Source of the DNA: Deltaproteobacteria bacterium
GTDB lineage: Bacteria; Desulfobacterota; Desulfomonilia; UBA1062
Assembly (NCBI GenBank): GCA_018434685.1
Contig: JAHDOV010000006.1
Span: forward strand, 124,001-188,000
Reading direction: 5' to 3'
Length of the DNA: 64,000 nucleotides
Numbering within the stretch: the first letter of the stretch is position 1; each line of letters begins with the position of its first letter. The notes under the pieces are model-generated. The model saw only the letters and a program-made list of their open reading frames with translations, was not told where the DNA came from and ran no database searches. Both the position numbers and the translations under genes were made by a program. Below are positions 17,203-26,450 of the stretch, one piece after another.

Positions 17203-18015
17203 TCAATACGTACCGGGAAAGTTTGGTTTCCTCTTCTCCTTCTGTGCTGTGACACCTTCCCTGGCATCCTCGCTGGAAAAGATCGGCATGCCGATTGCCA
17301 CTTCACGGATAAAGGCCTCCTTGAGCTCCTTCATGCGCAACTCGCGGTTGAGCCGGATGATGCCTTGTGTAGCCAGCGGACCGTTGTTCGCGATTCGTTG
17401 TGCAAGATCGAGCGTGGTCTCCATGAGCTTTTCCCTGGGAACCACCCGGTTGAGGAATCCCCACTCATACATGGTCTGTGCATCGAAGTTGCCGGCAGTC
17501 AGCAGGATTTCGAGTGCCCTGCACGTCCCCACGTGCCTGGGCAGGAAGATGTTCCCTCCTCCGGTGGGCATGATCCCGAGGCTCGCCTCTCTCATCTGAA
17601 AGACAGCATCGGTGGAGGCGACCCTGAGGTCTGCACCCATGACCATCTCGAACCCCCCGGTGAGGCAGTAGCCGTTAATAGCGGCGATTACCGGTTTGTT
17701 CACAAAGCTGATCTTGAGCATGGCCTCCCCGACGCCCGAACCGTCCCAGCCTGAGATGATCCACTCCTCTGCCTCGTTCTCGGGTTTCCTCGCACCGGTG
17801 AGCACGGGGATGGCAGTCTTGAGGTCCATGCCGGCGCAGAAGATGTTCGGCAGAGCGGAATAGAGGACCACGACCCTGATGGAGCTGTCTTCGTTGACGT
17901 CTTTCCACGTGTTGTAGAGCTCGAGGAGAATGCCGGGATCAAGGGCGTTCAGCTGCTTTGGACGGTTGAGCCCCACCTTTGCAATATGACCGTCTTTTTC
18001 GTAGATCAAACTCAT
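17203..18015 (-). CDS. Enoyl-CoA hydratase/isomerase (crotonase) family protein
   Basis: A 270-residue crotonase. The oxyanion-hole segments are NIFCAGMDLKTA and AAINGYCLTGGFEMVMGADL, and REASLGIMPTGGGNIFLPRH covers the region of the second catalytic Glu, where this protein has Gly/Thr-rich sequence instead of the usual GxxP-E. It may be a hydratase, isomerase or decarboxylase acting on an acyl-CoA. ATG 18015 is preceded by GGAGGG; the earlier ATG at 18027 sits before that site. First gene of the unit with the CoA-binding fragment and amidohydrolase. Confidence 0.88.
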   Translation of the reverse strand: MSLIYEKDGHIAKVGLNRPKQLNALDPGILLELYNTWKDVNEDSSIRVVVLYSALPNIFCAGMDLKTAIPVLTGARKPENEAEEWIISGWDGSGVGEAMLKISFVNKPVIAAINGYCLTGGFEMVMGADLRVASTDAVFQMREASLGIMPTGGGNIFLPRHVGTCRALEILLTAGNFDAQTMYEWGFLNRVVPREKLMETTLDLAQRIANNGPLATQGIIRLNRELRMKELKEAFIREVAIGMPIFSSEDAREGVTAQKEKRKPNFPGTY

Positions 18016-18181
18016 AGAACCCTCCATTAGAAAAGAAATAGTTGATGCTTTATACAGGTGTATCCTAACAGGTAAAATGTTGTCAACTGCTGCGGTTCTG
18101 AACTTTCATGTGGACAGTGCTACAAATCATCGGATACGACTGAAACAGTGATATGTACTGTATGGGGGGAAGGGTAGTACG

Positions 18182-19102
18182 ATGTGCGCTCGATGGTCTT
18201 TACTGCTGCGACAACCCGGCATGCTTGTCATCATTCTGGCTGTCCTGTTGGGTGCGTGTGCTTCGACCGGCAGCGGGAAATTCACCTTTTATGTCCCTGA
18301 TTATTCCGGATTGAAAGATGTTCCGCCCCGGTCCATTTCTGCCGCTGACGGAACTTCTCTTGCCTATCGACAGCTTGGCGACATCAGCTCGGACAATGTC
18401 CTGATCATCGTGCCCGGAAGCACCATGTACGGGTATTACTACCTTGGTCTCATGAAAGATATCAGTGATGCGGGTACCTATACCCGGGTGATCGATCTGA
18501 GAGGCCACGGCGACTCCGGCGGTCCCAGGGGCGATGTGCCCTGCGAGGATTCACTGGTCGATGACCTCTGTGCCCATATAGACCACATCCGATCATCGAA
18601 CCCCCATGCAAGGGTCTATATTGCAGGCCATTCCATGGGTGCAGGGATCTGCGGGCGGTATTTGGAGAAATACGGGTATGACAGCGTGGCTGGCGCCATC
18701 TACATTGCACCGTTCTTTCACTACCGGCAGCCGGGCATGAAAGATGCCGGCTACGTTGATGTGGATATCGTAAAGACCATTTTCGGCACCGACCACGTCT
18801 TCACCCAGGTGTATCATCCCACCGGGAACGACCCGAAGCTTGTCAGGAATTATACGAAGATCATGAGCAGGGCATCCATGCTGAGCAGCTACAGTTCGTT
18901 CAGGCGCGATCATACAACACGTGCACTGTATCTCATCGGCACGCGAGACGAGCTCTTTGACTGGCAGGCCTCTCCGAAGATCTTCAGCGGGTGCGGCTCG
19001 GTGGAGATTGTCACCATAGATGGTGCGACCCACCTGGGCATTCTGGAGAAATCAGCCGGAGCCATACGTGTATGGATGGATGGTGCATCCACCGGGGAGT
19101 AG
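18182..19102 (+). CDS. Lipoprotein alpha/beta hydrolase (serine aminopeptidase S33 / monoacylglycerol lipase type)
   Basis: A 306-residue protein with a lipoprotein signal (ILAVLLGACASTG, lipobox LGAC). The hydrolase domain has VIDLRGHGDSGGPRG, nucleophile elbow YIAGHSMGAG (Ser), the acid in LIGTRDELFDW and His in IDGATHLGILE. This resembles Hydrolase_4/S33 lysophospholipase-type enzymes, here anchored to the envelope. A GGAAGGG site precedes the ATG. The gene is monocistronic and convergent with the activase at 19131. Confidence 0.88.
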   Translation: MCARWSLLLRQPGMLVIILAVLLGACASTGSGKFTFYVPDYSGLKDVPPRSISAADGTSLAYRQLGDISSDNVLIIVPGSTMYGYYYLGLMKDISDAGTYTRVIDLRGHGDSGGPRGDVPCEDSLVDDLCAHIDHIRSSNPHARVYIAGHSMGAGICGRYLEKYGYDSVAGAIYIAPFFHYRQPGMKDAGYVDVDIVKTIFGTDHVFTQVYHPTGNDPKLVRNYTKIMSRASMLSSYSSFRRDHTTRALYLIGTRDELFDWQASPKIFSGCGSVEIVTIDGATHLGILEKSAGAIRVWMDGASTGE

Positions 19103-19130
19103 AAAGATCGCTCCGGCCATGTTGCCCTGA

Positions 19131-19925
19131 TTATTCACAGGCCTTGCGGGCGAATATCGCCGCCCCGAGGGCGCCGATGATCTGGGGGTCCACCGGCAGC
19201 GTGGTCACGTCCATGTTGATGATCCTGGTCAGTGCCCTGATAAGGCCCATATTCTTGGCACAGCCTCCGGTGACCGTCACCTGCGGCCTCATGCCGATGC
19301 GCTTGAGTAGGGAGAAGCACCTCTTGGACACTGCCGTCTGGATGCCCGCAGCGATCTCCTCGGGAGGGTTCTTCCTGGCAAGGAGGCTGATCACCTCGCT
19401 CTCTGCGAAGACGCTGCACTGTGCGGTGACCGGGATGATCTTCTTTGCCTTGAGCGACAGATCTGAAAACTGGTTCAAGTCCATGCGGAATATGCGGCTC
19501 ATGGCCTCGAAGAAGCGACCGGTGCCGGCAGCGCACTTGTCGTTCATGGCGAACTCGAGGACCGAGCCGTTGCCGTCAAGCGCTATGGACTTCACATCCT
19601 GACCGCCGATGTCCACAATGGTCTTGATCTGAGGGTTGCAGAAAAAAACCCCCATCGCGTGGCAGCTGATCTCCGAGATGTTCTTGTCGGCAAACGCCAC
19701 CTCGTTTCTCCCGTAGCCCGTACCCACCAGGTAGGCGATGTCACGGTAGCTGCCCATGCCCGGAACCTGGCCGCAGGCCTTCTCCAGGGCAAGAATCGAT
19801 GTCTGCTCCGGATCGATCTCGCTCGGGATAATGGTGGTGGCAATGATGGCGCCGGTTTCATCAAGGATAACGGCCTTTCCTGTTGTCGATCCTACATCAC
19901 ATCCACCGAAATACTTAGTCGCCAT
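19131..19925 (-). CDS. ATP-dependent acyl-CoA dehydratase/reductase activase (HgdC/BcrD family), copy 3
   Basis: A 264-residue BadF/BadG/BcrA/BcrD ATPase of the ASKHA fold: phosphate-1 loop GGCDVGSTTGKAVI, VGTGYGR, phosphate-2 IVDIGGQDVKSI, adenosine loop VTGGCAKNMG. The two Cys that bridge a [4Fe-4S] cluster between subunits are in DKCAAGTGRF and TAQCSVFAESE. Such proteins use ATP to fire one electron into the dehydratase or reductase subunits. A single activase beside the 377/509/518-residue subunits suggests a homodimer serving that module. It is the last gene of the minus-strand run, 38 bases after the ferredoxin gene. Confidence 0.93.
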   Translation of the reverse strand: MATKYFGGCDVGSTTGKAVILDETGAIIATTIIPSEIDPEQTSILALEKACGQVPGMGSYRDIAYLVGTGYGRNEVAFADKNISEISCHAMGVFFCNPQIKTIVDIGGQDVKSIALDGNGSVLEFAMNDKCAAGTGRFFEAMSRIFRMDLNQFSDLSLKAKKIIPVTAQCSVFAESEVISLLARKNPPEEIAAGIQTAVSKRCFSLLKRIGMRPQVTVTGGCAKNMGLIRALTRIINMDVTTLPVDPQIIGALGAAIFARKACE

Positions 19926-19963
19926 ATCTCTCTCCCCCTTGTTGTCGTTTTATTGGTTTAATC

Positions 19964-21268
19964 CTAGATATCAAGCATCCATCCCTTGCCCTGTACTTTC
20001 GCAACGACCTTTGCCGTAGCCAGGAAGGTGGACCTGAACATATCGCTCATGAGTGTTCTCTTGACCTGCGGCAGTCTCAGGAAAGCCCCGATAAACGACC
20101 GCATGAACTCCTGGGTCACGCTTCCAGGGTTGTCGAACAGCTGATTCTGGAGGGTGCCACGCTCGAGCGATGACAGCATGGTGATCTCGAAGAGCGATTC
20201 CGGATGGAGGACCCTGCTTTCGCGGGATATCATCTCAAGGGCACCCGTGGGGCACTGGGCGATGCATACTCCACACCCAACGCATAGATCGGTATTCAAC
20301 TGACCCTTTTTCTTCTTCTTTCCATCATGCGCAGATACCAGACTCAAGGCATTCACCGGACATACGGCCACGCATTTCCCGCATCCGCTGCACCTGCCGG
20401 TATCGATCTTTGAAATGAAGCTGGAGGTGACGACGCAATTCAAGTATCCGAACTTGTTCAATCCTCCCAGGAAATTACAGCAGCATTTGCAGCAATGACA
20501 AATGGCCATGGGGTTTCTCCTTGTGTTGACAGAGCAGAACACAAGGTTATATTCCTTTGACCGGGTAAAATTATCCATCATCTCGGATCTCGAGACCTCT
20601 CGGCCGAAATTGTTCCTGATGGCATACTCTGCCCCGATCCCTAAGAAACTGCAGCTCTCAAGAGGCGCATCGCACTGATTCTTCCCGGTATGCAGTTTTT
20701 CATTCCGGCAGGAACACACGCCGATGGCGAGTTTGGCAGAGCTCTCGATGAGCGATGTGGCCTTTTCGTAATCAAAGAATTCCGTGTGGCTGCCTTCCTT
20801 GATGGACTCTTCTACGGGGATGACCCGTAGTGCGGAGGTCTGTTCATTGTTCGAAAAATTTGCTGCATAGACAGAGCCGAAGTATTCATGAAACAGCTCG
20901 GCCCATCTCTTGGTATTGAGATTGTCACCGGATCTCATCATGGTGAATTCGAATATCCCTATGGCTATGGGCCAGGACATATAATAGTACTGGCCATGGT
21001 CTTCGTTCCACAGATCCATGACAAGCCCTTTGGTGCATAACCGTTCCAGGATTCCCTGCAGGCGCTTCTTCCCGACTCCGGTTACGAGGGAGATTCTCTC
21101 GAGGGAGGAGAGGGTATAGGGCATTTTTACGACGACGTCTGCCTCTTCGGGGGTGTAGAGTTCGTTGAGGATGCTGTGCCATGTCTCATTCCAGGGGGCC
21201 CTCACATACAGGTTGTCAAGCTTGTTGCCCAGCTGATGGTATGCGTGGCCGTCATCGACCATAGTCAT
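19964..21268 (-). CDS. Cys-rich 2x[4Fe-4S] protein with N-terminal winged-helix-like region
   Basis: A 434-residue protein. Residues about 45-110 look like a winged helix (SLERISLVTGVGKKRLQGIL). The middle contains CSCRNE with further Cys (IGVCSCRNEKLHTGKNQCD), then a dense cluster CHCCKCCC near residue 265. Two bacterial ferredoxin motifs follow, CSGCGKCVAVCP and CVGCGVCIAQCP, split by a Lys-rich loop. It is probably the electron donor for activase 3 or its dehydratase module, 29 bases downstream of it on the transcript. A GGAG site precedes the start. Confidence 0.85.
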   Translation of the reverse strand: MTMVDDGHAYHQLGNKLDNLYVRAPWNETWHSILNELYTPEEADVVVKMPYTLSSLERISLVTGVGKKRLQGILERLCTKGLVMDLWNEDHGQYYYMSWPIAIGIFEFTMMRSGDNLNTKRWAELFHEYFGSVYAANFSNNEQTSALRVIPVEESIKEGSHTEFFDYEKATSLIESSAKLAIGVCSCRNEKLHTGKNQCDAPLESCSFLGIGAEYAIRNNFGREVSRSEMMDNFTRSKEYNLVFCSVNTRRNPMAICHCCKCCCNFLGGLNKFGYLNCVVTSSFISKIDTGRCSGCGKCVAVCPVNALSLVSAHDGKKKKKGQLNTDLCVGCGVCIAQCPTGALEMISRESRVLHPESLFEITMLSSLERGTLQNQLFDNPGSVTQEFMRSFIGAFLRLPQVKRTLMSDMFRSTFLATAKVVAKVQGKGWMLDI

Positions 21269-21297
21269 GCTTTAACTCCTTAATCTATAACAATAAA

Positions 21298-22854
21298 TTA
21301 TTGTACCTCTAGATCGAGGCGCGGCGCCTTCATCACGTTCTCCATGAAGAACTCCACCTGGTTCATCATGCCGTCTGTGGACACGATGCGGGGATCGAGC
21401 AGGTCATAGTCGATCACGAGCAGCGGTATCTTCCTCTCACGGCATTTCTCCCGCAGGATGCCGTTCATAGCCTGTCCGCTCTTGCAGCCTACATGGTTGG
21501 CCACCCACACCATGTCGAGGTCGAACTGCTTCACCATGCGGAAGATGTCGTCCAGGTAGTTCTCCGCCGGCCCCCGGGTGTGACGGACCATGGGTCCCTG
21601 CATGATGGTCCTGCCGAGCCCCCTGAGCATGGATTCGGGGGTCGAGGTGTCGATGGGGACATGGCGGTGGAAGGTCATGCTGTCATTGATGACGGTGACG
21701 CCATAGGTGCGTTCGGCATGGTTGACGATATCGATGAAATGGGGGAAGGGCGGGTTCCAGATCACAGCCCGGAATCTCTCGTTCTCAGTTGCGGGAATCC
21801 CTGCCGCGAGATTTTTCCGTGCCATCTCCACCAGCCGTTCGTAATGGTGTATGGCTGTCGGGTGTCCCGGAAAGAGATTGACGTGCCACATGTGGCTCAG
21901 GAACACGGCCTCAGCGGCAAGGGGGGCAGGCCTTGCCCGGATCATGTCCCAGAGCTCCAGCTCCAGCTCCAGAACCCGGTTGCGGCCTTCACAGCTCTTC
22001 CGGAGGCGGTCCCAGTTCATGCGGCCGGGGGTGTGTTCCTCGAGGAAGGAGATCATCCCCTTGAGGTCATCGACGAAGAACCGCTCCGCCCGTTCATTGT
22101 AGAAATTATACGGGATATCGATTCGGTAGATGGGGATCCCCAACTCCCGCTCCATGAGGGAGTAGGACGCCATACCCGCATCGCAGGGCATATTGGAGCT
22201 GAGCATGGCAAGGCCTCTGGGCATCTGGCCCTTGAGCACCATGCCCATGGTGGCCTTGGGCAGGCTGCAGGCATCGGGGTTTACCCCGGCGTTTTCCGCT
22301 TCGTCAATGTATTTCAGGTCGCTCATCCCGGACAGAAAGGGCAGGAGCAGACCCATGGACTCCAGCACCCATACCTTCAGGCCCATGGAGCGTGCCATGT
22401 CCGGGGGAACCATTTCCTCGCTGATGATCATACGGTCGGGATGGTAAAACAGCTCTTCCAGGTTCTCTGCAAGGGTAAGGGAGACCGTGTAGACGGTCAG
22501 GCAAATGGATTCCAGATAGCATCCGCTCCGCCCTCGGCAGAGCCGCCGCATCAGGCCGGTCACTTTGAGCAGATAAAGCATCCAGGGATAGCGGACAAGC
22601 TCCCGGACGAAACCCGGCCCCCGTCTTGCGACGAGCTTCGCAATGCACAGCCAGATCAGGACCCAGTATTTGGCATAGACCAGGAAGTCCTTTGCCGATA
22701 GGTTGCCCATGTCGCACGCGATCTCCCGTATGGACTGCCCAAAGGACCTGAGCAGGCCCGGAAGCGCTTGCAGAGGTGAGTGCAGTCTGTTCATTATATC
22801 ATGCAGCTTCCGTAATGTACCCGATTCTGTATCGGGCAAGGCTTTCATCTTCAT
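21298..22854 (-). CDS. 2-hydroxyacyl-CoA dehydratase / benzoyl-CoA reductase superfamily subunit, long copy A
   Basis: A 518-residue member of the HgdB/BcrB/BcrC superfamily. Putative cluster-ligand Cys occur in NPDACSLPKATMG, SSNMPCDAGMAS and NHVGCKSGQAMNG. The C-terminal half carries the usual Rossmann-like repeat ending in IPLLVIDYDLLDPRIV. About 90 extra N-terminal residues, partly hydrophobic (YWVLIWLCIAKLV), distinguish it from classical subunits of about 430. It is closely similar along its whole length to the neighbour at 22851, so the pair arose by tandem duplication. It overlaps that gene by 4 bases. It probably pairs with the 377-residue subunit at 24404. Confidence 0.88.
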   Translation of the reverse strand: MKMKALPDTESGTLRKLHDIMNRLHSPLQALPGLLRSFGQSIREIACDMGNLSAKDFLVYAKYWVLIWLCIAKLVARRGPGFVRELVRYPWMLYLLKVTGLMRRLCRGRSGCYLESICLTVYTVSLTLAENLEELFYHPDRMIISEEMVPPDMARSMGLKVWVLESMGLLLPFLSGMSDLKYIDEAENAGVNPDACSLPKATMGMVLKGQMPRGLAMLSSNMPCDAGMASYSLMERELGIPIYRIDIPYNFYNERAERFFVDDLKGMISFLEEHTPGRMNWDRLRKSCEGRNRVLELELELWDMIRARPAPLAAEAVFLSHMWHVNLFPGHPTAIHHYERLVEMARKNLAAGIPATENERFRAVIWNPPFPHFIDIVNHAERTYGVTVINDSMTFHRHVPIDTSTPESMLRGLGRTIMQGPMVRHTRGPAENYLDDIFRMVKQFDLDMVWVANHVGCKSGQAMNGILREKCRERKIPLLVIDYDLLDPRIVSTDGMMNQVEFFMENVMKAPRLDLEVQ

Positions 22855-24380
22855 GCTGAAGCTCCCTGTCCATCAAGGCGTGGTGCTTTCATGACGTTGT
22901 CCATGAAATGTTCCACCTGCCGCTTCATGTTGTCATGGGACACGATGCGGGGGTCGCTCAGGTCGTAGTCGAGGATGAGCAGGGGTATCCCCTTTTCCCG
23001 GCACTTCTCACGAAGAATGCCGTTCATGGCCTGTCCCCCCTTGCACCCCACGTGGTTTGCCACCCAGATCATGTCGAGGTCGAACTGCTTCTGCGCGCGG
23101 AAGATGTCGTCCAGGTAGTTCTCGGCCGGACCCCGGGTGTGGCGGACCATGGGGCCCTGCATGATGGTCCTGCTCCAGCCGCGCAGCATGGATTCGGGCG
23201 TGGAGGTGTCAATGGGCCGGTGATGGTGGTAGGTCATGCTGTCGTTGATGAGCGTCAGGCCGTAGGTGCGCTCAGCCCAGTTGAAGATGTCTGAGAAATG
23301 GAGGAACGGCGGATTCCATACGATGGTCCGGTACCGTTCGTTGACCGTGGCCGGGGTATTGTTTCTAAGGTTCCTTCGTGCCATATCCACAAGCTTTTCG
23401 AAGTGCCTGACCGAAAACTCGTAATCCGGGGTGACATTCACATTCCAGAGGTGGCTCAGCCATACCGCCTCGGATGCCAGGGGGGCGGGCCGGGCGCGGA
23501 GCATGTCCCACAGCTCCAGCTCGAGTTCCAGGATGCGGTTGCGGTTCAGACAGATCCGCCTGAACCGGTCCCAGTCCATGCGGCCCGGCGTGTGCTTTTC
23601 CAGCCAGGCGATCATGGCCTTCACATCTTCGATGAAGAGGTCCTCGGCACGCTCATTGAAGAAATGGTATGGCACATCGAGGCGGTAGGTGGGGATGTCG
23701 AACATGCGCTGGATGAAGGCGTACGAGGCGGCCCCGGCATCGCAGGGCATATTGGAGCTCACCATGGCAACACCTTTTGGCGTGTGGCCCTTGATGACCA
23801 TGCCCACCGTGGTCTTGGGCAGGCTGCAGGCATCCGCATTCATGCCCTCGTTTTCAGCCTCGTCTATGTATTTCAGGCACGATTCCGAATCCAAGATGGG
23901 CAGTATGATGCCCAAGGCCTCGAGGAGATAGGCGTCAAGGCCCATGGAATGGACAATATCAAGGGGAACCAGGTCCTCGTTTACTACCATTCGCTCGGGG
24001 TGGAAGAACATCTGCCGGAGCATGTCGATGGTCCCGGCGACAACGGTCTGCAGGGCCATGCACACCGATTCGAGGTACAGCCCTGTCCTGCCGCGTCCAT
24101 ACCGCCGCATCAGCCCGTTGATCTTGAGCAGGGTCAGTATCCAGGGGTTCCTGATGAGAGTCCGGATGGATCTCGCCGGACCGAGCTCGACGACAAACTC
24201 GAGGCCGAACTTCAGGATACAGTAGTAATTGATGGCCCAGTATTTCATATAGATGAGAGCTGCCCCGGGGTCCGGCGAGCTGATGAGATATTCGGGCAGA
24301 GAGTTCTGCCATACCCTCCTGCCTGTCTTCGCGAGCGTCAAGCCCAGGGACGTGAGATAGGTACGCACGTTTTTCAACAT
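22851..24380 (-). CDS. 2-hydroxyacyl-CoA dehydratase / benzoyl-CoA reductase superfamily subunit, long copy B
   Basis: A 509-residue paralog of the next gene. It shares blocks such as NADACSLPKTTVGMVIKG, SSNMPCDAGAASYAF, HTPGRMDWDRFR, IDTSTPESMLRG, RTIMQGPMVRHTRGPAENYL and NHVGCKGGQAMNG. Both copies retain all candidate cluster Cys. ATG 24380 is preferred for its GGGAGG ribosome site; an ATG at 24404 that overlaps the previous stop is the alternative and would give 517 residues. It lies between the 377-residue subunit and copy A in one transcription unit. Confidence 0.88.
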   Translation of the reverse strand: MLKNVRTYLTSLGLTLAKTGRRVWQNSLPEYLISSPDPGAALIYMKYWAINYYCILKFGLEFVVELGPARSIRTLIRNPWILTLLKINGLMRRYGRGRTGLYLESVCMALQTVVAGTIDMLRQMFFHPERMVVNEDLVPLDIVHSMGLDAYLLEALGIILPILDSESCLKYIDEAENEGMNADACSLPKTTVGMVIKGHTPKGVAMVSSNMPCDAGAASYAFIQRMFDIPTYRLDVPYHFFNERAEDLFIEDVKAMIAWLEKHTPGRMDWDRFRRICLNRNRILELELELWDMLRARPAPLASEAVWLSHLWNVNVTPDYEFSVRHFEKLVDMARRNLRNNTPATVNERYRTIVWNPPFLHFSDIFNWAERTYGLTLINDSMTYHHHRPIDTSTPESMLRGWSRTIMQGPMVRHTRGPAENYLDDIFRAQKQFDLDMIWVANHVGCKGGQAMNGILREKCREKGIPLLILDYDLSDPRIVSHDNMKRQVEHFMDNVMKAPRLDGQGASA

Positions 24381-24403
24381 GAGGGTCCTCCCTTCCCGGA
24401 TCA

Positions 24404-25537
24404 TTATCTGCCCATGCTCTCGATGAACGCCTGGACGCGGGTGCGGAGCTGTCCTTCCCCACCGAGGCGGTATTCCCTCTCCAGTTTGAGCACCGGGATC
24501 CCTTTTTTCCTGAGCGCCGTGACCAGCGGCATGGAGTCGACCCCCCAGAGATCGCAGAACTTGATAATCTCGATGACGACCCCGTCCACCTTGTATTCCT
24601 TCACTGTTTCAATGATGGTTTGAAGTCTCCGGTCGAAGTCCTCCATCATGCGCGGGCACAGCGTCTTCTTGAAGGAATGTTCGGCAAGGGTCCTGAAGGG
24701 GTCTCCATTCGGCTCGATGGACATGAGCCCGGGCATGGAACCGGTACAGAACCGGTCTGCCACCACGAGCCCTCCCTGAGACTCGATGATGCGGATATAG
24801 TCCGGATCATGCAGATGCCCGCCCACCAGCATGAGACGGGCCCGGTAGTTCTGTATGCCATCGCGGTTCTCGAGCTCTTTTTTGTAATCGAGAATATTCG
24901 GGAGGATCAGGTCCTTGGGCGATACAAGGGAGGCCATGAGCATGGCGTGGAACTCGGTGCCGCTCAAAGGCGGGTTTGGTTTCTTCCTCAGCTCGCCGAT
25001 TGCCCCTATGACGTGTGCGAATTCATTCCACTCAGCTATGGCTTTCCTGAGGGATGTGTCGCTCATATCGACGCCGAAATTCGCTGAGAGTCTGTCTGCG
25101 AGCATCCTGAGTTCTTCGGCCAGCCAGGTGGTGGTGACCTCGTTAACCTTGCGGGGAACATCGAGAACATGAGAGAATGCCGGCTTTTTCAGATACTCCA
25201 GGTTGTCATAGAGCCGCTGCATGTGTGCGCACGAGGGCACGAAGACCCAGCCCTGAATCAGGTCGTACCGGTCGTCAAGGGCGAACTCCAGGATGCTGCG
25301 CGCATAGGAGCAGATGAAATTCGACAGGTAGTTGTCGGCAATCTCGGTGCCCGCGATCCCCGGTGCCTGAAGGCGCACCGGGAAGAGCCTGTCCGCCATG
25401 AGCAGGGCTTCGGGCACGAACGAGCAGGAATACCCGATGGGTATGCGCCCATTGTTTCTTGCCTGTTCGACCAGGCTGTTCTGCGGGCTCTCGAGAAGTG
25501 CCTCGAATTCGCGCGATGCTCTTCCAGCGGTCATCAT
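24404..25537 (-). CDS. 2-hydroxyacyl-CoA dehydratase subunit D (HgdB/BcrC-like), module 2
   Basis: A 377-residue superfamily member of the short class. Candidate [4Fe-4S] ligands are the Cys in IGYSCSFVPEALLMAD, FICSYARSILEFAL, FVPSCAHMQRLYD and IIKFCDLWGVDS. VLKLEREYRLGGEGQLRTRV near the end is the standard C-terminal signature of HgdB-type subunits. It likely forms the catalytic heterodimer with one or both long subunits encoded directly downstream. The end touches the next start (TAATG). First gene of module 2; 78 bases separate it from the EFR1 gene upstream. Confidence 0.9.
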   Translation of the reverse strand: MMTAGRASREFEALLESPQNSLVEQARNNGRIPIGYSCSFVPEALLMADRLFPVRLQAPGIAGTEIADNYLSNFICSYARSILEFALDDRYDLIQGWVFVPSCAHMQRLYDNLEYLKKPAFSHVLDVPRKVNEVTTTWLAEELRMLADRLSANFGVDMSDTSLRKAIAEWNEFAHVIGAIGELRKKPNPPLSGTEFHAMLMASLVSPKDLILPNILDYKKELENRDGIQNYRARLMLVGGHLHDPDYIRIIESQGGLVVADRFCTGSMPGLMSIEPNGDPFRTLAEHSFKKTLCPRMMEDFDRRLQTIIETVKEYKVDGVVIEIIKFCDLWGVDSMPLVTALRKKGIPVLKLEREYRLGGEGQLRTRVQAFIESMGR

Positions 25538-25615
25538 AGCACTACCCCTGATACCATCGGGTATCCACGGAATTGATGAAAGAATAGCATCATAACCATT
25601 TTCTCCTCATACAGG

Positions 25616-26449
25616 TCAGTAGATGCGCTCTCCCGGCTCCACATCGCCGAAGAGCCGGGCAAAGAGCGTGTTGTACAGGGTAAAGATCACGATGTTGCCG
25701 AACAGCCAGGAAGAGGTTACGGCTTTCTGCGGGCAGATGTTCTGGCAATGGTAGCAACGGATGCACTGGTCATCGAGGATCGGATATGGATCAAGTGAAA
25801 TGCTCTTCATGGGGCATTCCCGGGCGCATATGGTGCACTGTTTGCATAGAGACTGATCAATCCTCGGCCTGGGCAGCAGGATGCGAAGCAGAAAGGGCTG
25901 TGCTATGAGCGACACCAGGTCATAGAATCCCCACGTGCGCCTCAGTGCATACCTGCTTGTTTCAGGCACAGGCCCTGACCGGCCGCTCTGAAGATGATCG
26001 TCAAGCGACTCGGCAAACACGCGGGCGTGTGTCAGGTCTTTCTGGTCGGGGCGTTCCGGCATACGGCCCATGAGGCATGGGGCAGGGTGATGAACGGTTC
26101 CTCTCGCCTTGAACCCTGCCATGACTGAAGCGCCTTTGCTCTGCAGGAGGCGTGCGAGGTCATGGAGCACCCGCCCGGGAGAGCCTCCGGAGGTGGCAAA
26201 GACAAAGGCTCGCTTACCCTGCATATACGGGAGCGTTGAGAGGTAGTCCTTGACAGGAGTGGGGGCCTGGCTTTCAAAACAGGGGGTTCCTATGCCCAGC
26301 ACGTCGCAACCTGTAATATCTGCAAGCGGGGTTTCCATCATGGGCAGAACCCTGACGGTGTGCCCTTTCATGCCGAACTCATCCGCCATGGTCTGGGCAA
26401 CCTTGCGGGTATTTCCGGTCTGGGAAAAGTACACCAGCAGCATGTTCAT
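25616..26449 (-). CDS. EFR1-family flavodoxin/ferredoxin fusion
   Basis: A 277-residue protein. The N-terminal flavodoxin-like domain begins MNMLLVYFSQTGNTRKVAQT, with the FMN phosphate loop SQTGNT and the second loop FATSGGSPGRV. A C-terminal pair of [4Fe-4S] motifs follows: CKQCTICARECP and CIRCYHCQNICP. This is the EFR1 architecture. A hydrophobic tail (SSWLFGNIVIFTLYN) might contact the membrane. It is well suited to feed low-potential electrons to the activases on both sides. It follows the CooC-type ATPase by one base. Confidence 0.9.
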   Translation of the reverse strand: MNMLLVYFSQTGNTRKVAQTMADEFGMKGHTVRVLPMMETPLADITGCDVLGIGTPCFESQAPTPVKDYLSTLPYMQGKRAFVFATSGGSPGRVLHDLARLLQSKGASVMAGFKARGTVHHPAPCLMGRMPERPDQKDLTHARVFAESLDDHLQSGRSGPVPETSRYALRRTWGFYDLVSLIAQPFLLRILLPRPRIDQSLCKQCTICARECPMKSISLDPYPILDDQCIRCYHCQNICPQKAVTSSWLFGNIVIFTLYNTLFARLFGDVEPGERIY

Positions 26450-26450
26450 C

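Noticed and set aside
21493-24623. Long plus-strand open frames of 402 and 441 codons opposite the duplicated dehydratase subunits
   Set aside because: They are exact antisense shadows of strongly conserved minus-strand genes; high GC at third positions keeps the opposite strand open, and the translations show no family motifs.
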